A stretch of DNA of 5,106 nucleotides. Source: Helicobacter sp. GTDB lineage: Bacteria > Campylobacterota > Campylobacteria > Campylobacterales > Helicobacteraceae. How positions within the stretch are numbered: the stretch's first letter is position 1; every line of letters begins with the position of its first letter. Location of the stretch: NCBI GenBank assembly GCA_022766795.1, contig JALEPE010000021.1, forward strand, positions 1-5,106, read 5' to 3'. Below, piece by piece: positions 1 through 5,052 of the stretch. The position numbers and the translations under genes were made by a program. Below the pieces are notes generated by a model. That model was not told the origin of the DNA. It worked only from the letters and a program-made list of their open reading frames with translations, and did not search any database.

Positions 1-30
1 AGTAGGATTAGAGTGCATAGCAATTTTCAT
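1..30 (-). CDS. 5' end of a third gene in the nifU cluster, probably murE (partial)
   Basis: Only the first ten codons are in the window (MKIAMHSNPT), reading off the left edge on the minus strand. The ATG follows the TAA of the preceding gene with no gap (TAAATG). An AAGGA ribosome binding site lies 7 nt upstream, inside the end of that gene, so translational coupling is likely. The ten residues do not identify a family. The suggestion of murE (UDP-N-acetylmuramoyl-tripeptide synthetase, a cytoplasmic peptidoglycan precursor ligase) rests only on gene order: in H. pylori, and I believe C. jejuni, a NifU-like gene and a small hypothetical gene are followed by murE. The start codon and its signal are seen directly; the product is inference. 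Confidence 0.5.
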   Translation of the reverse strand, partial: MKIAMHSNPT

Positions 31-615
31 TTAAGATTCCTTGTGTAAAATTTTTTGATACAGATTTGCGAAATCTTTGTCAAAAAACAGCATATCACCA
101 ATATTTTCAAAATAATGAATGGCAACATCTTTAAATCCGTATTCAACAAGGTTTTGCATAAAAATCAAAAAATCACTTTTATTGGTAAAAATAATTTTAG
201 AACTAAACATTAAATCCTCAAAAGCTTCTTTGAAGCCGATTTTTTTAGCCAAAGTTTCAAAATCTGCGTATAAAATTCCGTCATTTTTATCCACTTCAAT
301 ATCCTCTAAACGCGTGATTGCAAGGTTTAGCGCATAAATATTTTTATCAAAATTATCAATCATACTTAGCAACATTTCACTTGCTTCTTGCTCATTTTTT
401 TTGCTGATGATATGGTAATACTCAAATAGCGCACGCGCCTCTTCTTCGTGTTCTATCGCCATATCTGCAAGGGCGCAAAGCACATTAAGCTGTAAGGATT
501 CTTTAGAATTAGTGTTAAATGTGTGTGCGAGAGAGAGTAGGGTTAGGGCTTGTGTGTATTGCCGTTTAATAAAAGCGCGCTTTGCTTTATTTTTTAATTT
601 TGCGTATTGTGTCAT
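31..615 (-). CDS. TPR-like conserved hypothetical protein (HP1493-type)
   Basis: This is a 194-residue protein of unknown function with no signal peptide or membrane segment, so probably cytoplasmic. The first 70 residues (AKLKNKAKRAFIKRQYTQA onwards) read like a pair of amphipathic helices of tetratricopeptide type: basic, with the A-x-x-x-x-K-x-x-Y-x-x-A-L spacing typical of TPR. The rest is predominantly helical and rich in acidic and aromatic residues, with no catalytic motif I can recognise. The ATG lies 12 nt after the nifU-like stop, with a modest AAGCGA signal in the gap. Its own stop abuts the next gene, so the three form one operon. Small proteins occupy this position between NifU-like and MurE genes in H. 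pylori (HP1493) and related genomes. That supports a real, family-conserved gene but gives no function. TPR assignment is by eye. Confidence 0.85.
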   Translation of the reverse strand: MTQYAKLKNKAKRAFIKRQYTQALTLLSLAHTFNTNSKESLQLNVLCALADMAIEHEEEARALFEYYHIISKKNEQEASEMLLSMIDNFDKNIYALNLAITRLEDIEVDKNDGILYADFETLAKKIGFKEAFEDLMFSSKIIFTNKSDFLIFMQNLVEYGFKDVAIHYFENIGDMLFFDKDFANLYQKILHKES

Positions 616-627
616 CGTATTTCGCTT

Positions 628-873
628 TTAAGAAAGGTTAATTACTTCAATGTCTGGGTGAATATCGTCTTTTAAAGTGCGTTCAATTCCGAATTTTAGC
701 GTCTGCGTGCTACTTGGACAGCCTTTACAAGCTCCTTCTAAGCGCACATAGACTTTACCATTCTCAATTTTAAGAAGCGTGATATTACCCCCATCTCTGA
801 TGAGCATTGGGCGGACTTTATTAATACTTTTTTCTACGGGTTTTAATAATTCTTCATCGCTAAAGGGAAGCAT
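628..873 (-). CDS. NifU-like (Nfu-type) iron-sulfur cluster scaffold/carrier protein
   Basis: This 81-residue protein corresponds to the C-terminal domain of NifU alone. That domain binds a labile [4Fe-4S] cluster and passes it to apo-proteins in the cytoplasm. The hallmark CxxC is at Cys49-Cys52 (ACKGCPSS). The family-typical helix-turn RPMLIRDGG is at residues 21-29 and the VRLEGAC strand precedes the CxxC. Length is close to H. pylori HP1492 (about 89 residues) and there is no IscU-like N-terminal domain. The start is supported by AAGGAA (879-884) 5 nt upstream of ATG. It is the first gene of a minus-strand cluster, divergent from frdCAB across 195 bp. Fumarate reductase is itself an Fe-S enzyme needing three clusters, so the neighbourhood is functionally plausible, but a direct role in Frd maturation is inference. 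It is clearly distinct from the full-length NifU of the NIF system. Confidence 0.93.
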   Translation of the reverse strand: MLPFSDEELLKPVEKSINKVRPMLIRDGGNITLLKIENGKVYVRLEGACKGCPSSTQTLKFGIERTLKDDIHPDIEVINLS

Positions 874-911
874 AAAATTTCCTTAAAAATTATTTTCTAA
901 CAAATTTTTGT

Positions 912-935
912 GTTGAAACCGAGATATTACTCAAC
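912..935. repeat. Short inverted repeat GTTGA-N14-TCAAC between nifU-like gene and frdC
   Basis: The 5-base arms GTTGA (912-916) and TCAAC (931-935) are perfectly complementary with a 14-bp spacer. The site lies in the divergent promoter region, 64 bp upstream of the frd -10 box and within the leader of the minus-strand operon. It could be a regulator half-site pair, but arms this short arise by chance in such a sequence. Confidence 0.2.
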
Positions 936-980
936 TTTTCTTAAGCTGATATAAAAAATAACCGAAAAAACTTTAATGAA

Positions 981-986
981 ATTTTA
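981..986 (-). promoter_or_regulatory. Candidate -10 element for the nifU-like operon
   Basis: On the minus strand these bases read TAAAAT, matching the TAnAAT -10 pattern common in Campylobacterota, in a strongly AT-rich stretch. It would give a leader of about 100 nt before the nifU-like ATG. Other TA-rich hexamers lie closer to the gene (for example around 920-955), so the choice is uncertain. Confidence 0.25.
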
Positions 987-998
987 TCTAATTTTATT

Positions 999-1004
999 TA
1001 TAAT
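999..1004 (+). promoter_or_regulatory. Likely frdCAB promoter, -10 box TATAAT
   Basis: A perfect TATAAT stands 64 bp before the frdC ATG, preceded by an extended run of A/T tracts (ATTTTATCTAATTTTATT). There is no recognisable -35, as expected for sigma-70 promoters of Helicobacter and Campylobacter, where periodic upstream AT tracts take its place. Transcription would start near 1011, leaving a leader of about 58 nt. It is the best -10 match in the intergenic region, although TGGTATAT at 1044-1051 is a weaker alternative that would leave almost no leader. Confidence 0.6.
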
Positions 1005-1057
1005 TGCGAGATTTTTTAAGTTTTGGCGTTGTGCAATAGCATTGGTATATCTACTTT

Positions 1058-1063
1058 AGGAGG
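1058..1063 (+). promoter_or_regulatory. Strong ribosome binding site of frdC
   Basis: AGGAGG, a full Shine-Dalgarno match, sits 5 nt before the ATG at 1069 and fixes the frdC start. It is the strongest such signal in the window, fitting a highly expressed first gene of an energy-metabolism operon. Confidence 0.8.
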
Positions 1064-1068
1064 GTTTT

Positions 1069-1800
1069 ATGCAAAATGATGAAGTAGTGATTGAGAGTTA
1101 TTTAAAGGTAACTTCAGAGCGCAAAAAAAGACGAAATCCTGCACGTTGGGATATGTTACAAAGTATTACAGGGGCTATTTTGGCGATTTTTATTTTGTTT
1201 CATATGTGTTTTACATCTTCTATTATGTTGGGGCAAGACGCATTTAATGCGGTCGTGCATTTTAGCGAAGGATCATTTATTTTTGGTGGAAATGGGATTC
1301 CGCTTTTAACGACCTTAGTGGTTGTTATTATTAGCGTTGTATTTGTGGCACACGCATTTTTGGCGATGAGAAAATTCCCTGCAAACTTCCAGCAGTTTAT
1401 GATTTTTAAAACACATAAATCTTTGATGAAGCATTGCGATACTACACTTTGGTGGATTCAGTTTTTGACAGGATTCGCGTTGTTTTTCTTGGGTGGTGCG
1501 CATTTAGTTACAATTCTTTTTAATTCTACGGATATTAATGCAATTACTTCTGCGACAAGATTTGTCAATGGTAATTTGGCAGAATTTTATCTTGTTTTAT
1601 TGGTAATTATGGTGTTGCACGCAAGTATTGGAATGTATCGCTTAATTATCAAATGGGTTCCGCTTGAAGCGCCGACAACAGCACAAAGCAATGTAAAACG
1701 CAAAAATGTTAAAATTGCTGTATTTGCAGTGTTTATTGTTTTAGGGGTGATTGCATTTATCGCGGACTTCACTTGGATTGCCTTAGGCAAAAGTCTATAA
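1069..1800 (+). CDS. frdC: Fumarate reductase diheme cytochrome b membrane anchor subunit FrdC
   Basis: FrdC anchors FrdA/FrdB in the cytoplasmic membrane, oxidises menaquinol and passes electrons through two b hemes. At 243 residues it is slightly shorter than the W. succinogenes and H. pylori proteins (about 255). Five hydrophobic helices are visible at roughly 28-54, 78-102, 123-151, 171-196 and 212-240. The four heme ligands are present as His45, His95, His145 and His184 (His44, 93, 143 and 182 in W. succinogenes). Glu67 matches the menaquinol-site Glu66. The AHAFLAMRKFP and FKTHK..MKH.DTTLWWIQ blocks are kept. Oddly, the E-pathway Glu180 is replaced by Val182, and the IGP..SS segment before the fifth helix is not conserved, so this is a divergent FrdC. 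It is first in the operon; frdA begins 11 nt downstream. The comparison uses family sequences recalled from memory. Confidence 0.95.
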   Translation: MQNDEVVIESYLKVTSERKKRRNPARWDMLQSITGAILAIFILFHMCFTSSIMLGQDAFNAVVHFSEGSFIFGGNGIPLLTTLVVVIISVVFVAHAFLAMRKFPANFQQFMIFKTHKSLMKHCDTTLWWIQFLTGFALFFLGGAHLVTILFNSTDINAITSATRFVNGNLAEFYLVLLVIMVLHASIGMYRLIIKWVPLEAPTTAQSNVKRKNVKIAVFAVFIVLGVIAFIADFTWIALGKSL

Positions 1801-1811
1801 AGGAGAGATAA

Positions 1812-3785
1812 ATGAAAATAGTATATAGCGATGCATTAGTCATTGGTGGAGGTTTGGCAGGATTGCGTGCAGCAGTAGCCTGTAAGCAAAAGGGATTAAG
1901 CACGATTGTTTTAAGTTTAATTCCGGTTAAAAGAAGCCACTCTGCAGCGGCGCAAGGCGGTATGCAAGCAAGTCTTGGGAACTCCAAAATGAGTGATGGA
2001 GACAACGAGGATTTACACTTTGCGGATACCGTAAAAGGAAGTGATTGGGGTTGCGACCAAAAAGTTGCAAGAATGTTTGTTACTACAGCTCCTAAAGCGA
2101 TTCGTCAATTAGCAGCGTGGGGAGTGCCTTGGACTAGAATCAAAAAGGGCGATAGAACAGCAGTTATTAATGCTCAAAAGACAACCATTACTGAAGAGGA
2201 TTTTAGACACGGATTAATTCATTCCCGTGACTTTGGTGGAACCAAAAAATGGAGAACTTGTTATACAGCAGACGCGACAGGACATTCTATGTTGTTTGCA
2301 GTAGCAAATGAAGCTTTAAAAAATGGTGTGGATATTCACGATAGAAAAGAAGCGATTGCTCTAATCCACCATAATAATCGCTGCTATGGTGCGATTGTGC
2401 GTGATTTGGTTAGTGGAGAGTTGATTGGGTATGTTGCAAGAGGAACATTGATTGCAACAGGTGGATATGGTAGAATCTACAAAGATACAACCAATGCCGT
2501 AATTTGTGAGGGAATTGGAACTGCAATCGCATTAGAAACTGGAATTGCAAAATTAGGAAATATGGAAGCGGTGCAATTTCACCCAACCGGATTATTTCCA
2601 AGTGGAATCTTGCTAACAGAAGGTTGTCGTGGGGACGGCGGGGTTTTGCGTGATGTAGATGGATACCGCTTTATGCCAGATTATGAGCCAGAGAAAAAAG
2701 AGCTTGCAAGCCGTGATGTTGTTTCAAGAAGAATGATTCAAAGAATCCGCGAAGGTAAAGGTGTAAGCTCTCCTTATGGTGAGCATTTATGGCTTGATAT
2801 TTCAATCTTAGGACGCAAACATATTGAAACAAACTTGCGTGATGTGCAAGAAATTTGTGAATGTTTTGCCGGAATTGATCCTGCGGAAAAATGGGCTCCA
2901 GTGAAGCCAATGCAGCACTATTGTATGGGTGGAATCCGCACAAATGCTAAGGGAGAAACTGCATTAAAAGGGTTATTTTCAGCAGGTGAAGCTGCGTGTT
3001 GGGATTTACACGGATTTAACCGCTTAGGCGGAAACTCTGTAAGTGAAGCGGTGGTTAGCGGTATGATTATTGGAGATTATTTTGCAGAAAACTGCTTAGG
3101 TTCTCACGCAGACATTGAAACAAAACTTGTAGAAGAATGTATTGAGAAGCAACAAAAATATCTTCAAAGTATCTTGGACAATACCGGAACAGAAAATGTT
3201 TTTGAAATCAAAGACAGAATGAAACAGATTATGGGTGATAAAGTTGGAATCTTTAGAGATGGGGAACATTTGGCTTCTGCTGTGAGTGAGTTGGAGCAAC
3301 TTTATATTCGTAGCAAAAATATTGGAATCAAAACTAAACGACTTTCAGCAAATCCTGAACTAGAGGAAGCTTATCGTGTGCCAAAAATGTTGAAAATTGC
3401 TCTTTGTGTTGCTAAAGGTGCATTGGATAGAACAGAATCCCGCGGAGCGCATAGTCGTGAGGATTATCCAAAGAGAGATGATCAAAATTGGTTGAAGCGC
3501 ACATTGGCTAGTTGGGAAGATCCAAACCAAACATTACCTACATTAACTTATGAAGCACTAGATATTGCGACAATGGAAATAGCTCCCGGATTCCGCGGAT
3601 ATGGTGCAAAGGGTATGATTATTGAGAATCCAGAAAGCTTAAAGCGTCAAGAACAAATTGATAAAATTCGCTCGGATATGGAAGCACAAGGTAAAGATCG
3701 CTATGAAATCCAAGAAGCCTTAATGCCATTTGAATTGCAACCATATTATAAAGCGCGCAATGAAAGAATAGGAGATAAACAATGA
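1812..3785 (+). CDS. frdA: Fumarate reductase flavoprotein (catalytic) subunit FrdA
   Basis: FrdA reduces fumarate to succinate on the cytoplasmic face of the membrane, taking electrons from FrdB. It is a 657-residue flavoprotein, the same size as the W. succinogenes enzyme and very similar throughout. The N-terminal Rossmann motif GGGLAG is at residues 12-17. His43 in RSHSAAAQGG is the covalent FAD-attachment histidine. Active-site residues appear at the W. succinogenes positions: His257 (QFHPTG), Arg301 (ASRD, the proton-transfer arginine), His369 (MQHY) and Arg404 (GFNRLGGNS). The C-terminal helical domain contains RTESRGAHSREDYPKRDD. The start is supported by AGGAGA (1801-1806), 5 nt before ATG. 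The last bases overlap frdB by 4 nt (ATGA). A succinate dehydrogenase role is formally possible, since the two enzymes are homologous, but the C-A-B order and the similarity favour fumarate reductase. Confidence 0.98.
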   Translation: MKIVYSDALVIGGGLAGLRAAVACKQKGLSTIVLSLIPVKRSHSAAAQGGMQASLGNSKMSDGDNEDLHFADTVKGSDWGCDQKVARMFVTTAPKAIRQLAAWGVPWTRIKKGDRTAVINAQKTTITEEDFRHGLIHSRDFGGTKKWRTCYTADATGHSMLFAVANEALKNGVDIHDRKEAIALIHHNNRCYGAIVRDLVSGELIGYVARGTLIATGGYGRIYKDTTNAVICEGIGTAIALETGIAKLGNMEAVQFHPTGLFPSGILLTEGCRGDGGVLRDVDGYRFMPDYEPEKKELASRDVVSRRMIQRIREGKGVSSPYGEHLWLDISILGRKHIETNLRDVQEICECFAGIDPAEKWAPVKPMQHYCMGGIRTNAKGETALKGLFSAGEAACWDLHGFNRLGGNSVSEAVVSGMIIGDYFAENCLGSHADIETKLVEECIEKQQKYLQSILDNTGTENVFEIKDRMKQIMGDKVGIFRDGEHLASAVSELEQLYIRSKNIGIKTKRLSANPELEEAYRVPKMLKIALCVAKGALDRTESRGAHSREDYPKRDDQNWLKRTLASWEDPNQTLPTLTYEALDIATMEIAPGFRGYGAKGMIIENPESLKRQEQIDKIRSDMEAQGKDRYEIQEALMPFELQPYYKARNERIGDKQ

Positions 3786-4528
3786 GTGGAGCTGTTGAGA
3801 GTAGCAATAGAGAATTAACAATTAGAGTGTTGAAGTTTAATCCCAATAGTGCAGTATCTAAGCCGCACTTCGCAGAATATAAACTCAAAGAAGCGCATTC
3901 TATGACGGTTTTTATTGTATTGAATATGATTCGTGAGCAGTATGATCCCGATTTAAGCTTTGACTTTGTGTGTCGTGCGGGAATTTGTGGAAGCTGTGGA
4001 ATGATGATTAATGGGCGTCCAAGACTTGCGTGTAGAACATTGACAAAAGATTTTCCCGATGGTGTAATTACCTTAATGCCATTGCCTGCATTTAAGCTTC
4101 TCAAAGACTTATCTGTGGATACAGGAAATTGGATGAATGGAATGAGCAAACGCGTAGAAAGCTGGATTCACGCACAAGAAAAAAGCGAAGAGCATATGTG
4201 TCAGATTGAAGAGCGCGTAGAGCCTGAAGTTGCTGCAGAAGTCTTTGAGCTTGATCGTTGTATTGAGTGTGGTTGTTGTATTGCTTCTTGTGGAACAAAA
4301 CTTATGCGTGAAGATTTCGTAGGTGCTGCGGGATTCAATCGTGTTGTAAGATTTATGCTAGACCCACACGATGAGCGCACAGATTCAGATTTTTATGAGT
4401 TGGTTGGTGATGATAATGGTGTGTTTGGTTGTATGAGCTTACTTGCTTGCCACGATGTTTGCCCTAAAAACTTACCATTGCAAAGTAAAATTGCTTACCT
4501 AAGACGCAAAATGGCGACTGCAAAGTAA
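3782..4528 (+). CDS. frdB: Fumarate reductase iron-sulfur subunit FrdB
   Basis: FrdB wires the heme anchor to the flavin through three clusters. This 248-residue protein has the N-terminal plant-ferredoxin fold with [2Fe-2S] ligands Cys64, Cys69, Cys72 and Cys84 (CRAGICGSCGMMINGRPRLAC). The C-terminal dicluster domain follows: Cys160, Cys163, Cys166 and Cys227 for the [4Fe-4S] cluster, and Cys170, Cys217 and Cys223 for the [3Fe-4S] cluster. All ligands are present, offset by +7 (N-terminal cluster) or +9 from W. succinogenes numbering because of a slightly longer N-terminus (family members are about 239-245 residues). The ATG overlaps the frdA TGA (ATGA), with AGGAGA (3770-3775) 6 nt upstream inside frdA, so translation of A and B is probably coupled for equal stoichiometry. 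It is the last gene of the operon, followed by a terminator 10 nt later. Confidence 0.98.
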   Translation: MSGAVESSNRELTIRVLKFNPNSAVSKPHFAEYKLKEAHSMTVFIVLNMIREQYDPDLSFDFVCRAGICGSCGMMINGRPRLACRTLTKDFPDGVITLMPLPAFKLLKDLSVDTGNWMNGMSKRVESWIHAQEKSEEHMCQIEERVEPEVAAEVFELDRCIECGCCIASCGTKLMREDFVGAAGFNRVVRFMLDPHDERTDSDFYELVGDDNGVFGCMSLLACHDVCPKNLPLQSKIAYLRRKMATAK

Positions 4529-4536
4529 AACTTCTA

Positions 4537-4586
4537 TAAATCTTGGAATCTTTTTTGGATTCCAAGATTTAATTTATTTTTTTATT
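4537..4586 (+). terminator. Rho-independent terminator of frdCAB
   Basis: A perfect 14-bp stem is formed by 4537-4550 and 4558-4571 (left arm reads taaatcttggaatc) around the 7-nt loop TTTTTTG. A T-rich tail with a run of seven T (4577-4583) follows. It starts 8 nt after the frdB stop codon. The stem is AT-rich but uninterrupted. The tail runs directly into the promoter of the tRNA gene. Confidence 0.9.
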
Positions 4587-4587
4587 G

Positions 4588-4593
4588 TATAAT
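4588..4593 (+). promoter_or_regulatory. Promoter of tRNA-Ser, extended -10 TGTATAAT
   Basis: TATAAT preceded by TG (TGTATAAT, 4586-4593) lies 13 bp before the mature tRNA 5' end. Transcription from about 4600 would leave a leader of only some 6 nt. No -35 is recognisable; the upstream region is the T-rich terminator tail. Confidence 0.75.
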
Positions 4594-4606
4594 TCTATCC
4601 TTTTTT

Positions 4607-4694
4607 AGAGAGGTGTCCGAGTGGTTGAAGGAGCACGCCTGGAACGCGTGTAAGGTGCAAGCCTTCGAGGGTTCGAATCCCTTCCTCTCTGCCA
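4607..4694 (+). tRNA. tRNA-Ser (anticodon GGA)
   Basis: This is a complete class II tRNA. The 7-bp acceptor stem is AGAGAGG (4607-4613) with CCTCTCT (4684-4690), then discriminator G and an encoded CCA (4692-4694). The D arm is TCC...GGA with loop GAGTGGTTGAA. The anticodon stem is CACGC/GCGTG, with loop CTGGAAC giving anticodon GGA at 4641-4643, which reads UCU and UCC serine codons. A long variable arm (AAGG...CCTT) identifies the serine type. The T arm is GAGGG-TTCGAAT-CCCTT. G as discriminator also fits seryl-tRNA synthetase recognition. It has its own promoter, and no hairpin terminator follows, only T-rich sequence. Confidence 0.97.
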
Positions 4695-4828
4695 TTAATA
4701 TTTTTCTTATCTTTTCTTGCATTTACCAATCTTTATTTTTTATATCTTTTAAATGCCTTAAAATTGGGCTTTTGCATAGACTTACATTAATTATTTTTAA
4801 CTTCTTTACACTTTTTAAATCGCTTTAA

Positions 4829-5032
4829 TACAACTTTAAAAATATATGCAATAGTATATACACAGAATTTAGTATATACTTAAGGAGTAAAAACGAGATT
4901 AGCACCGACAAAGAGTTAAAAGCCTTGCCAAAAGATAAGAGGGCATATCATAAGGACGCATTATTATGGCATCATAATTGTAAGTGTGTTAGAATCCATA
5001 CTCTTAAATACGCAAAAGCAAAAGCGCGATAA
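4829..5032 (+). pseudogene. Possible gene relic: open frame without a start codon
   Basis: This frame is open from 4829 to a TAA at 5030-5032 and contains no ATG or GTG; only a TTG at 4925 occurs. The part after 4898 has protein-like composition: ISTDKELKALPKDKRAYH, then a His/Cys cluster HHNCKC, then a basic tail ending AKAKAR. An AAGGAG at 4882-4887 stands 5 nt before ACG (4893-4895) in another frame, which stops after eight codons. This could be a decayed start plus a frameshift, or chance. The H-x-N-C-x-C motif near a C-terminus recalls the end of phage head-morphogenesis proteins (Mu gpF/SPP1 gp7 type), a weak resemblance only. I cannot assign a function. It may be the remaining 3' end of a lost gene, or noncoding. 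Confidence 0.3.
4852..4879. repeat. Direct repeat TAGTATATAC, two copies, each with a palindromic core
   Basis: The 10-mer TAGTATATAC occurs at 4852-4861 and 4870-4879, an exact period of 18 bp. Its core GTATATAC is its own reverse complement. In the second copy the palindrome extends to 10 bp (AGTATATACT, 4871-4880). The pair ends 2 bp before an AAGGAG sequence. Two identical palindromes nearly two helical turns apart look like an operator for a dimeric regulator. The TATATA cores could instead be -10-like elements for the downstream permease gene. Confidence 0.45.
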
Positions 5033-5052
5033 AGCATAAAATGGGAATGACA

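Larger units (their letters stand above)
4695..5040. other. AT-rich intergenic region between tRNA-Ser and the permease gene
   Basis: About 346 bp hold no convincing intact gene. The first 135 bp are strongly T-rich on the plus strand (many T runs) and probably end tRNA transcription without a hairpin. From about 4852 there are two GTATATAC palindromes, then an AAGGAG sequence, then an open frame without ATG that ends just before the next gene; these are listed separately. I checked for a copy of the tRNA 3' end that could mark an integration site and see none. I also see no recognisable riboswitch fold. Confidence 0.6.

Noticed and set aside
119..337. Plus-strand open frame of 72 codons opposite the TPR-like gene
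   Set aside because: It is fully antisense to a gene with good context, has no ribosome binding site, and its composition looks like a shadow.
1047..1052. TATATC preceded by TGG as the frdC -10 box
   Set aside because: Transcription would begin at about 1059, inside the Shine-Dalgarno sequence, leaving almost no leader. The perfect TATAAT at 999-1004 is a better candidate.
1315..2943. Several minus-strand open frames of 62-90 codons opposite frdC and frdA
   Set aside because: They are antisense shadows of frdC and frdA without ribosome binding sites or recognisable motifs.
3619..4149. Minus-strand open frame of 176 codons across the frdA-frdB junction
   Set aside because: It is long, but antisense to two unmistakable genes, with no start signal and low-complexity Leu/Ser-rich translation. 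It is explained by codon bias in frdA and frdB.
4613..4828. Plus-strand open frame of 71 codons beginning with GTG (MSEWLKEHAWNACKV...)
   Set aside because: Its first 27 codons are the tRNA-Ser gene read as protein, a well-known false hypothetical. The rest is T-rich intergenic DNA giving Phe/Leu/Ile runs. There is no ribosome binding site.
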